Source: Coccinella septempunctata (taxonomy: Eukaryota > Arthropoda > Insecta > Coleoptera > Coccinellidae). From it: DNA of 64,000 bases. The translations under genes and the position numbers were made by a program. The notes beneath the pieces are model-generated. The model was not told the origin of the DNA. It was given only the letters and a program-made list of their open reading frames with translations, and did not search any database. The stretch is taken from positions 22,214,064 to 22,278,063 of the forward strand of contig NC_058191.1 in the NCBI RefSeq assembly GCF_907165205.1. The letters run 5' to 3'. Within the stretch, counting starts at the first letter, position 1; each line of letters opens with the position of its first letter. This document shows, piece by piece, positions 44,662-57,100 of this stretch.

Positions 44662-44772
44662 GTTCTTCGTGAAGAATATTTGAACAATAGACACGTATTT
44701 CAAGTACAGTTCCTTAGATTAAATATTGCTGTCGAAAAACTGTTAGCTCCCGATCCCCAAACTGAGATCTGA
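44662..44772 (+). CDS. Unrecognised possible terminal exon
   Basis: After a pyrimidine-rich stretch ending in GGTCAG, the plus strand reads DLSVLREEYLNNRHVFQVQF, then LRLNIAVEKLLAPDPQTEI and a stop. The composition looks protein-like, but I know no family match. A preceding short frame near 44041-44168 (KIEEALNGKISYVINYRTPV) could be related. Both could be chance frames or transposon scraps. Confidence 0.25.
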   Translation, partial: VLREEYLNNRHVFQVQFLRLNIAVEKLLAPDPQTEI

Positions 44773-45040
44773 GGTTTTGCATCTACTTGCAACAAAGAAA
44801 GGGTGATAGTTCAACAAGACCTAATTCTTAGATGTATAGTTCTTATGTAAATTAATAGTTGTGAAAAAAATTAAGGGGTTATTCCTTGCTTCTTGTAAGG
44901 AATATGCTCTAAAATTTGTGGGTGAGTATTTTCCTGGGGGAGGTAATTACCCCCATTATCCCCTCCCTCCCGAAGCGACGCCATTATTTTATGTAATAAT
45001 CCATTTTTGAATACATCTTGTTTTTTTATATTATACAATA

Positions 45041-45290
45041 TTGTTAACTGCCATCCTAATTTTTTTCGTTGTGGCGTATGTTTGTATTTTTTATATAGCC
45101 GTGAGAAAGTTCGAATATAAGGACAAAGTCAGCATCTAGTTCAATTTTGTCTAGTTCTTCACCTTGTTAACTGCTACCCTGATTTTTTTGTTCTGAAGAA
45201 TCTGAAGTACTTTTATATTCTTTATGTAGCCTTGAGAATATAAGGACAAAAAGTCAGCATCTAGTTCAGTTTTGTCTAGTACCTCATCTT
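45041..45290. repeat. Tandem duplication, period about 123 bp
   Basis: Two diverged copies start at 45041 and 45164 (TTGTTAACTGC…) and share GTCAGCATCTAGTTCA and TTTTGTCTAGT. No coding capacity. Confidence 0.75.
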
Positions 45291-45610
45291 CTGTCCTAAC
45301 TATACCATGTAAAATCAAAGACAGTACAATTTTTAGGGGTATAAAAACAAATTTTTAATGGTTTTTCCTATATATTTTTAAATCTATGATTCTATAAAAA
45401 TTAATCATATATGACTGTACAAATATAAAATATCTAATTACATATTTACAAAGTGTTCATTGCTTTTGTTTTTGAGGTATTTTAAGATGCATTGCTGCGT
45501 AGTGAATGATTGCTTTTGTTTTGTGAAGATCACTTCATTTTGAGATATGGCAGTGAATAGGGGTGTAAATGGTGGTAGCAAGTCTATTGATATACATATA
45601 TCTATATATA

Positions 45611-45774
45611 CAGGTTGTTTCAAGATGCACATCCTTCAGGGTGTAACCCCTTAAGGGTTCCTTTCTCCTCGAAACTTTAACACTTTGTTGCTCAAAAGTT
45701 GATAGGATTTAGGTCTCTATTCTTCTTGGAATCTTTTGGTCCCTTAACTATATGCACCTTATTCCGATACCCTG
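45611..45774. mobile_element. TA-flanked MITE
   Basis: The ends CAGGTTGTTTCAAGATGCAC and the complement of TGCACCTTATTCCGATACCC are loosely inverted, with TATA at both sides. Confidence 0.5.
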
Positions 45775-45927
45775 TATATGATATATAATATACATTACGC
45801 CATCAACGTCGAGCGATCTGTTCGTTTAAACGCGTGTTTGTGAGCATAAAAAAATTGGAGCTCACGGTTTACACTGCGAATCGTAGAACACCACCCAACG
45901 TATCGCATAGACCTACCAATATATATA

Positions 45928-46563
45928 CACAAGGAGTTTCAAAATAAGGTGGTCCCTTGCTAGGATATATAGACCCCTGCAAAATAAGTTGGCTTTGTTA
46001 AATAAAAAATGTCCGTAACCTTATCCGTATTCGAGGAACTGGCCACCTTGATTTAAAATTTTGTATGAATATTTTTTGGAAGCTGTTAAACCGCATGAGT
46101 TTGTTTTTATATCTGACATTGGTGAACGGCGATGGTAACAGGGTTCGTACTGAATTTTCAACATATTTTCTATGAAGTTGAATTTTCTGGTCAGAATTTT
46201 ATGTTAACTCGAACATATTCAATTATAAAGATATAATAGGTAAAACTCGATACCATGTTCGGTTTTCCGAATATACTGATTAGAAAATGATGGAGAAAGA
46301 ACTGATTCAAATTAACTATTAATAAAAATCAATTACCTAATTATTGAGAACTAAAAACAATAACATTAACCAAATGCAAAGGTTATCAATAGAACAAAAA
46401 ATAAATAAAATTAATAAATAAAATTTGAATAAACAGATAGATATCTGATGAAATATTCAAAAACCAGTGAATATCTATGGCGTTACGAAAATTTTTTAGT
46501 GAAAAAAATATAACTAATTTTGCAATCTTATAGCAATAAAGCGCCCCTTTTTGAAACACCCTG
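45928..46563. mobile_element. TA-flanked MITE
   Basis: CACAAGGAGTTTCAAAATAA at the left and the complement of TTTTTGAAACACCCTG at the right form inverted ends, with TATATA flanks. The interior is non-coding. Confidence 0.5.
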
Positions 46564-48115
46564 TATATATTCGGATTATTTTACAGAAAGACTAATATTT
46601 ATTGTCTTATGGAAGTAAGGATCTATCAACAAATATAAGGTACATACATGGCTCTTTCAAATATACATATGTTACAAGTATTCACACTCAATTTTGGATA
46701 ATTCTTAAATAAAATATTCGATAAAAGCATATCTAAATCACACATTTCCTTAGAAGCAAGAAAATGAAACATCACAAATTTACTTTGTCGGAACAAAACA
46801 ACGCAACTGATGAAATGTATTGTGCCGACAAATATTAACTTTAGAATTTTTTTTATTGGTGTATTGGAAATATAATTCTACTTTTCGTCAAAGTATCAGT
46901 ATAATACGGCATTGTCCAAATACTACTGAATATACCATTAGAATATTCAACACACAGCCAATGAAGACTTTTATTAATTAAAAGTTTCTTAAGGAAGCCA
47001 CAGGGCCAATCATTTCGATACCACTAACTAGTTACTACTTGGGAAATTATTTCGAACCAATAGTACTTTTCATAAAGTTTAGTGATTCAACAATATCGTA
47101 AAATACTGAGAGATAAAAATTTTTGATCATCGATAACGAAAAAATGTTAGTGGACATATTCAGCAGGAAGTAATTTCAGATTCATACAATTCCTTATTTG
47201 AAAACATATCTATGATTTCCTAATAGGAACAAGAATTATGACTATTGCAGCTTACTATTATTATTATGTCAAACTAGAATATGTAACTAAAACTCATTTC
47301 ATCCATCAAGGAAGATATAACATCATACATCATATCATAAATGGAGATACTAACAGAGTTGAAAGTTGAAAAAAATTGAAATCCTCCTGGAATGATATAA
47401 GGAAGTAGGTATATTTTTGTTGAAATTTGTTAAGAAACAATTCAATTTTCCATCTGGACTAGAAAAGCGATTTGGCAAATCCACTGGAGTTTGTGATCGA
47501 TAATATTTACAAATACTATTAAGTTTTTATCATCATAATTTTTTGCCGGACTAGAGACACTAATACTACATAATCGCTAATAGTTTTTTATCTACAATGG
47601 TTGTTGACCACACGTGGTCCAGTACATTTAGCCCATTTTTCCTTTTCAACAAGAGATAAACTCAATCAGTTCCATATTCTAGCATTTCTTAGGTTTAAAC
47701 GACTTAGAAGTTCCAATCATTGTTTTCGAAATGATTTAAAAATGGATTCCGAAAATTCCACAAATATAGTTACATAATTACAGTTTTTAATAACTTAAAC
47801 AATATTTAGTTTGCACTAAGCTCATCCAGAGCAACACCGGCCTCAATTTGAACAAATTCCTCGAAATTTTTTTTGTCGTAGGTATGTACACAATAAAATT
47901 TTAAAGCGTATATTATAGCCTTCCCCAAAGCACAATTTTTTTCAATTTTTCCATTTATAAAATCACGAAGTACTAACTATATTAAAAACGATACGTTCGT
48001 AGTCTTGAAACCGCTGAAGCTTATCGAACTTTTCGTTTTGCGACGTTCTTTGAAGCATTTCAGCCCGGTTTACCAATTTCGAAGTGTTTTTTTTTGGTTA
48101 TCACTAGCCGGTAGT
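46564..48115. other. Probable 3' untranslated and downstream region of CycD
   Basis: AT-rich, with no supported frame. The minus-strand CycD transcript must end here; I could not choose a polyadenylation site. Confidence 0.4.
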
Positions 48116-51100
48116 TTAGAAACGCACATCATAAACATCAGTGGGCGTAAGTGCAGTCTTGTGTTCTGGAATCTTTTCTAGGGGAGGGGTGAACTCACTT
48201 GGCCTTTTAGGTTCGCAGTATGATGAATCTTCTGATACGTCGACTGAAATAGAAGACATTCTTAACATGTCTTCCACTTGATGGAGGCACTGCTCAAGGT
48301 AATCCTGGAAAAAAAAAACCTTCAGTAAAAATTGGTACTCAGTGCTTTTTAGAGCAACTGAACATAGTTCCGAAGCCTTTAGGTTATGACCACTGCTATA
48401 CTGACACATAATCATTTTAATGGAACGCAAAGGTGCAAATGGTTTTTAGACTCCTAAAAAGTCTCCAGAGTAAAAAGTACAGGTTCATCATAATCAAAAA
48501 TGAAAGCACAAGCATTAGGAACTGAGGCGATTGTAGAATAGTTATAAATATGTAATTTACTCCTGCTGAGATGACAGATTGACAGATCGATACAGCCTCA
48601 TGCATGACCCAAATCAACACACTATTACCCATCAACAATTTCAATTCGACCCATCCGCCTGTCATCCTTTAGCACTGTTACTGCTAATTTCAAATAATTT
48701 GCGTGCGTGATGAAACGGTAGAAAATAATATGGCGACTAAAGAAATTGACTTTTACTGAAAGGCGCATTGCCAGTTTGCAAACAAATCCTCAAACACCCT
48801 TTATTTTGATTTGACAAAATTTGAAAGATTCATTGAACAATCAACCTACCACCTCTGTTTTGGTGATCTTATGGAGCAAATGGAGAAGATGATCCAAGTT
48901 CTTTCCACTTTTGCTTTCCCATCCAATACCAGAAAGTGCTGAAGCAACGCATGCAGAAGCTATCATGCTGGGATGGTAGGAAATAAACCTATGTTCTGTA
49001 AAAAGAAAGAATACAATGAGTATTGCGAACCTTGAATATCGAAGCATATTATGAAATATAGAATTTGAAGATATCTATTTCGGAGTAGACGTTCAATTCG
49101 GTTTCATGCTTGAGGAAATAATACTGAAATATAAGTTCTAAGAGAAGTTGGATTACAGTCAAATAAGAACGTCTTCCATCAAGTTACCGAGCGGGATATT
49201 TCGTTCAAACGAGATCCGAATACCCTAACCTTGTCGGCAATTCGACGCTTTCATCATCTGGGATGGAAGAATACATCGAATACTCCTATGCCGATAGGAG
49301 TTTGTTCCAAACATCGAAACTTTGCATGCGGTGTCTGCATAATTTATTATTGAAATAAAATGAAATGGTGCATAACATCTCCTTCCTCGACTTGTTTGGA
49401 ATCGCAGTTTTCAATGCAGAATGGTAATTATTTCCCAGGAGTATGACATAAATAGAACGAGGGGGAAATGAACATTCAATAGAAGTTCAACATTCTTTTT
49501 TATACAGCAATAGTATAAAATAAATGAAAAATTATTTTCATTTATTATCATTACAATAATTTTCAAATTTGATGACACGGCCTTTTTAATTAATAACGTG
49601 CGTTCATTGTCGCTCAAAAAAATTCGTCATCAACTTGACTATATGGATTTAGCTTCCAATAACCATTTTGTGGTTACCCTAGAAATTTGATGAAGTTATC
49701 AAGTTAGCATTTCCTATATTGCGTGAGTATGCTGGGATGACTTTTTGTTAAGTCTAGGTATATCAAAAATTATACGCAAAATATTGTCGTCTTAAGGATG
49801 TTTAGTTATTCTTTATTTATTTGATACATACAAATACAACTACAAATCATCAATAAATCGATGTTCCTGTAGAAGAAATATGTTTAGCAAAATATCAAAA
49901 TAAAGCGAACAAACATTATGCTAAATACGTACAATTTACAACTGATTTATTGAATAACTTAAAAGAGTGTTTTTGTTTTATTTCTCCATACCGTGCAACC
50001 TGGTAGACTGGTGAATTTTTGGTTCTATTTGTTTTTAAATTATCTAGATGGTGGTTGTTAAGTTGTCTGGTCTGGTATCTATGGATGTTTAGTCTTTTTT
50101 GTGCACAACGACTTTAGTGATCTTCATGTTGGGTTTCTCAGGGTAATTCTCAGATAATACAGTTGTTGGAGTATCCTTTGGAAAATTGTGTACCTTGAGA
50201 GCTCGATTTTGCAGTCTTTTCATCCTCTGTAAATTGCTGATTGATGTGTTAACCATATAATAATCAAGTATATAAGCACTGAATGAAATTGGATGTTAAA
50301 TGGCTTTTTGGGTTTATTTTTCTGACTGAAAACAAGAGCAACCGTTTTCTCCACTTTCAAGATGAGTCTATTGTTAGTTAGCGAGTCCTGGAACTTTTTA
50401 AGGCCAGCCTCAAGGCGCTATTGCAAAATATCTAGATCCCAACCCTCGTAGAACAAGACTGTATCATCAGCACACATGTAGTACAGTGCCTCCAATCCCG
50501 CAGCTTCTAGACCTCCTACAAACTCCTCCAAAGTATAATAGTGGGCCAATTACTGGTCCCTGCAGTACTCCCTTTAATACCCATTTCTCTAAGTTTCTTG
50601 TAGTTCATATAACTGTTAGGTTTGTGTTTATCGGAAATGTTTTTAGAGGAGTATAGGCTTTTCTGCTTATTACCATTTTTTTATTTTTAGTACTAGATCC
50701 GTTGCATCCCCAAAGGTTGAGCTGCTATTTTGAAAGCCATCTGATAGTCGGAAAAATTAAAGTAAGAGCAAATTATTTTTTTAATTTCTCTTTCCAGACG
50801 TTTTGAACCTATTGATGTCAGTGCTATCGGGCGGTAGTTGTTAGGGTTACTTTTATCTCCCTTTTTGAATATTGAAATTATCTTGCTTCCTAGGCATCGT
50901 ATCGGTAATATCCCTAACACTAGAGCGTTGTTTATGAAGTACAATAGTTGTTAGCTTATTACACACTGGATATAAAAATTTCAAGTTATTTGCTGTAATT
51001 TGGTCGTTTTCTGGAGAAGAATTTTTCTTAAGATTTTATCGAATTCCCTTCATTTCGACCTTTGTGCATTTTTTCAGACATATGGACTTATCAGCGCAGC

Positions 51101-54100
51101 TTAACTCGGTCTTATCTTCTAATGGAAACATCTATTTGGGGCTTATGAAAGCAACCTCAGGTTATGTACCCAGTCTCTTCTTAATCCAACGACAGTTCTG
51201 CAGATCAAAAGGATGATACTTTCGAGTTCTCGTAGCTGAGAAATGCTTTATTCGAGTATGAAATAAATATCCAAACACATATCGTCCTTCGTCGAACGCC
51301 AAATATCAATTGTAGGAATATCAATCGAACAAGAAATTTTTTTTTTATAAATCTTTCGGAGAAATAGTGCGTCCTATGGCCTAGTAACTTCCTTTTTGCT
51401 GTTTGCAATAGTATGGTAATCACGAAAGAAACGGCCAAAGAGGTCCCGAGTCCCGGCATCTATCCATCGAAAGTTCGTTCATCGAACCCTGACATCACCA
51501 TGTTAGCCTTGTATGTGTGACGATGACGAAGCTAACACAAGGCCCACAACTGATTTTCGCGGATGAATTAGATTTTTTATGAACGAAGAAACAATATTCT
51601 GGCTGCGGTGAACGTAACCGAGTGGCATTTAAAACGGATAATTTACTGATGCTTATGCTTCAGAATTCGAAAACGCTTTTAGCAATAGCAATATCCCCCT
51701 GGTTGACCCGAATCCCTAGACTAGCCGTTTTAGTGAAAACATTACAAAAGAACAGATATTTCAATGAACAAGAGAATCATTATCAGATGTATGAAATGAT
51801 GGCATTTGAAGTACATAAGTAGAGATTGATAGAATAAGTATGTGCTAGTAAAAACGATGAATTTATATGGGCATTTTTATAGTACAGAATTACTTAATAA
51901 CCTGGATGATCTAAGCATCATAGTACCCTATAGAATGAATGATTTAATTTTGTTTTATTTTTTTTATACTATTCAAAGCATATCGTTAACTTAAAAATAC
52001 TGATGACTCTTTTTGTGCACTAAATACTCTTTTGGCGCTTGAGTATATTCAGTCTTATTGCAGCAGCATAAGGATGCAGAATACAATAGTGACAGTTGTA
52101 ATCATTCTCGGAAAACAGAAAGGGTCTCAACAATGAAAAAACGTACACTGCGAGGGAGAGCGAGGGAGATGGCGAAGTACTACGTTATACTACATACCAT
52201 ATATAATGGAGTCATTTATTGACTTTCGGTTATGGTTATCGTGGCCAGCTGTTTTAACGCAATGATATTTGATAGAGAACTTCCTTTGTGGCGGATTTTT
52301 TCCGTACATGACCGACAGACGTACACATTTACATTCAGAAAGAGCCATGGACTGGCTGCGAATGTCGGATATGTCGTTGAGGGTCACACACTGTGTAATG
52401 TAATAATACTGTGAAGAGAGATAGCGTAGCGACTTTACGACAATGTCGTCCTTCGACTACGTTGACATTGCACGGGGTGTTCATTAAGACAACGAAGAGG
52501 AAGATCGTCATGGTATTCTCATATGATGATCATCTACACATGAGAGTATTTTACCCTTCCCATATTGGTCACACTGTAAACAATATATACACATAACTCC
52601 AAGGTTCCCGAGGCTTGGGTGCGCCATGATTCTGCAAATTGGGAAAAGAAGATTCTTCGAAAACGAACTAAGTAGACATAATTCGATTTCAGAAACAATG
52701 CAATAAGAAGAAACATAATATCTATCCTAGGTATGTACAGAGAATTTCTTTTTGATATTCATAAGAAACTATATTATTGGTGCGATAATCTTTTTTTTTT
52801 AATGAACACAGGCGAGTTGGTAGGTATGTGTTACTATTTTTCGTTTGAGAATGAGAACATCACTCAGTGAAATGTGGGTTCTTTACTAAAAATACGTTTT
52901 GCTGCATGAACATGAACAAAACGTAACTAACTGAACGGACATGTTGAAGTTAGAGATATTGATTTTTCTACTTTTTCGGGCCATTTATCTTGAACACTGT
53001 TGGACTAAAAGCAGTAGGTAGGTACCTTTTTTCACAAACACTTCAAGGTGAGAGAAAATGAGGTTTTCACCTGAAAATTTGCATCTTGCGAGAGGTTAAG
53101 TTTATTTTGAGGACTGGTTACCACTTAGAACACAACTGACAAAACAGGAGGAGGAAAATCTCATTTTTCATACATATTAGAATGAAAAACTATGAACTTA
53201 TAGAAATAGCTCTTGTTCTTTCAATTTTATCAACAAAAACGTGAGACTTGGCACTCTTATGCCTCAAATAGATAAACAACCTGGAAAACTAGAAATAATT
53301 ACAGACAACAATGCTACTAAAGGGGGCGTTGACACGGTAGACAAAATGTAGGGACTGCGCGGAAGTAATCGGTGGCCGATGGCTATTTTTCACAGCATTA
53401 TCAATGTTGCGATGATAAATTTCATATAATATGTATATGGGCTAAAAAATATCAGCGCTTTCCTACCAACTCATTATGTTGTATCTGAAAATATGGGCTT
53501 CAATGGCAAGTGTGCCAAGAACACCGAGAAAAACTGTTAGAAATACACAAACTTTATAATTGAGAACCTTCATCCTCTGCTTACTATAGAGCAGGTCGAT
53601 ATTCAATTCTATAAAAAAAAAACAAAAACACGATAGACTCGCATGAAATCTAAAAAGTGCCAAGCAGCCAAGAGATTCAATTTTTCGGGCCGATTCGCCC
53701 TTATCTGTGATCGGTGGTAACCTCACTTTTAGAAGTTTTGTCAAACCGACGAAGATTTCGATTTCGATCCATGGCTGCGATCATAACCTTGGCGCGGTCC
53801 GATTGTTCGTTTAGTTTCTTTGGCGGCCAGTGAAGTGCTGAAGTGCAGTGGTCTGGACAAATTTCCAAATCCTATATATCAGCTGATTTTCTTCCTTTGC
53901 TTCTCTCATTCGGTGCTAACATATACTATTATAAATAAAGGGTGTTTTCAGAGGTGAGGCTTTTTTTCGACAGAAGGTGAAACTCATCAAAATTAGTCGT
54001 TTAACCAAAAATTGTCCATATAAAATATCCAAGATGGCTGAGATTCAACCCCTAGAAGTTCGACAAAATTTCATTAAATTGCAAGTACATGACTGTGGAA

Positions 54101-57100
54101 GGTGACTCCGACATCACAAAAACGAAACAAAGCTGGACAATGAATGATTCAGTACCAAGTTCATCGTATTAGATGCATCAGGTCACTTTTGAGAGGATCA
54201 TGATTGTTGTATAGTGAAAAAAATGTAGAAAAAATCGAGGCAGTTTCTTGAAAGTGCTTATGTTAGTTATGTTGAAAAAGTGCTATGATGTTTTCCCATT
54301 TCATTCCATTCCAATATTTCAATACTGCTATATAGCAATATCTATTACAGTCTGTGATTCTGAATTTAAAATTTGATAGACCAGTGATAATGGTTCGTAA
54401 ATCATAAGTGATTAATGAAAGTTTAATGGTAAAGCACTGAATAATCGCTAGTGATTTATGAATATCATAATGCTTAAGGAAACGCACTGATTTCATTGCA
54501 TCGATGGTGGATAAAATTTTTCCATCTTGACCATTCCATGCAGTTATGGTATGTTGTAATTGTTATATACCTACCAATAAAACCATTGTTGATTAATAAT
54601 TATTTAGCTGTTATTCTAATTGACAGAGGATTACATATTTTTTGAGTTCCTAACAGAAAATAAAAATTAGGCAGTTGTTTTTCAACTTGAAAGTTACGTT
54701 ATATTATTTCAAGAGGCTGATTTGAAGAACTCTGTCTAGCAAATAAAAATGAAGTACTGATATGCCCCCCAGTTCTTTATCCAAGGTTTTCAGTAGAAAA
54801 CCCTCTTCTGTAGAAGATATTGGAGACTTTCAGTCTTAGACACTTCACTTCAGTGCCTACATGTGTAAGTACTCTTGCACCGAGCATTTATGCGAAGGTT
54901 TATCGTGTCAAAGAAATATGCACATCAAGCCATGGCTCCATTTGAATAAGTTGAAAACGACGTGAAATAATTATTAGTAGCTGGAAACAGCTATTAATTT
55001 TTATAATTGCAGAATTTGAAGAAGGAATGCGTTCGCATGATCTGATAATCTTGGACCAAGCAAACAGCAGCTATAAAAACATGATAATAGTCAACTGGCG
55101 CCGCGATTACGTTTGTGAATTGCGATATTTTTCCAGGGAAATACTTAATCTCTAACTCCAACAATATTCATTTCGATAGCGGATAATGTTCATGAAATGT
55201 CGGTTGCATCGGCATGCCAGAATTAGTTTTTCAAACCGCACGTGAGGAATAGCGTGACCGACGCTCGTCCATTCCGGGAAAACGGCTGATGAAGGTCTGC
55301 AGTTAAGGTCCGGTTATGGCAGATCGAATTTCTGCAGATATAGAAATATTGACTCAGATATGAGGTGCTGTCTAAAAGGATTGCCGATTGGCATTCTCAT
55401 TTCGCCGGGTATTTTCCGATATTGGCTATTTGGCTCGATTGCTCATGAGACAATATACAGAATGCTTTGGTTTGTTTATTTTTAAAGAAGCTAGAACTGG
55501 CCAATATTTCACCAAAACTCAACTAAAAAAAAATGTTGAAATGACGAAGTTGGATAAATTATATATAAAATGCCTTAATACATCCTAATACGACGAATGT
55601 GTGTTGAATGGAAATGAAGATAGAAACTCAGATGCCTGTACAGAAAAAGACCTAAAGCACCAAGGTAAAAAACACTCGACAATGCACTTCCTCTTAATTT
55701 AGTTTTTCAAAGTTGCCACTCCAATTTTCTTTTTGTTCATAGTCTTTCCCGTCGTAGTAGTGGGTTATCAATGTTAATACTATGAAAAATGTCACAAGAA
55801 CTTTCAAAACAGTTTCTCAATACGCTTTTTTTACCTCATCTCAACAATTTTTTAGAATGCGCTTAAACAATTATTCAGAGTGTCTTGAATGTATAGGTAT
55901 ACTGTACAATTGCAAACATTGACCGCTCATCCCTCTGCAGTCATTGTGGCCTTTCAGTCTCGTACTTGAAATATAATGAAATAGCACTGGATTTCAGGGG
56001 ATGATAACTATGCCATATTGAATATTTGATGTAGGTGAGTTTTGGTGAAATAGTTCATTTTGATGAGTTCTGTCTCATTGAGCCATCATACAAATCAATA
56101 ATTTCCCATTTGTTGGTTTTTGAAGAGGACGAAATTCATAGATTAAAAAAAAAATCTCATTGGCATAAAAAAAATAGTCTATGGGCATACTGTTATTGTC
56201 ATTGATTGATTCGCATCAGTAAGTGGAAGACTGGAAAATTGGGTTTGAAACTACCACAACGGTAGATTATGAATCGTAGGAATCGAGAAGGCTAATACAC
56301 TTGCCAGAGAGAGCGCACAAACGCCACTCACTGGCCCAGAACCCTTCTGTGGTATAGGAAAATGCAGCTACAAGAAGGGGTTTATGGAGAAGGAGAAAGC
56401 CGAAAGGGAAAAACTCTGGCGAAATCTCCCAGGGATGGATCACTCCAAAAAGTTCCTTCAGAACTTTGAAACTGGTAGATTCAAAAAATATCTGGATCTC
56501 AGTAAGAACCAACTACACCTACTCACTGGCTTTCACACAGGACATTGTCGCCTAAAGAAGCATCTGTTGAGAATGGGTTTGTCGGACACTGACGAGTGTA
56601 GATTCTGTGGGGAGGAGGAAGAAACTCCTATTCACCAGGTTACGGAATGCTATGCCATTGCAAACCAAAGGAAAGTGTGCTTTAGACAGGAAACTTGTAG
56701 AAATGGGGAATTATCCTCGTTGAAGCCGTCCCAGATATTGGATTTCATCAGATCGCTGGAACTGGAAGGCGAGCTGTAAAGGGCGACAGCTCTGTTAGGG
56801 GGCACAATAGACCTTAAGGTCGCAGTGAACTGTGAACCCCTTCTCACTATATACTATAGGAGCATTATTGTAAATCCAGGGAATAATTATCATTGAGGTG
56901 CCCCTGAAAACTCAAAAGTTCAGTGATTAATTATACATCGAAAAATTGGAGAAAAATTTCATAATTATATGAACCTCGATTCTTGAAATACAGGCTGTCA
57001 GTTTTGAAGATTGTATCAGTCAAATTGGGGTTCCATTGTCAATATATTGAGCCAACCAACTTTCGTAAACTTCAAGCATTTCGATGGGTATATCGCTGAT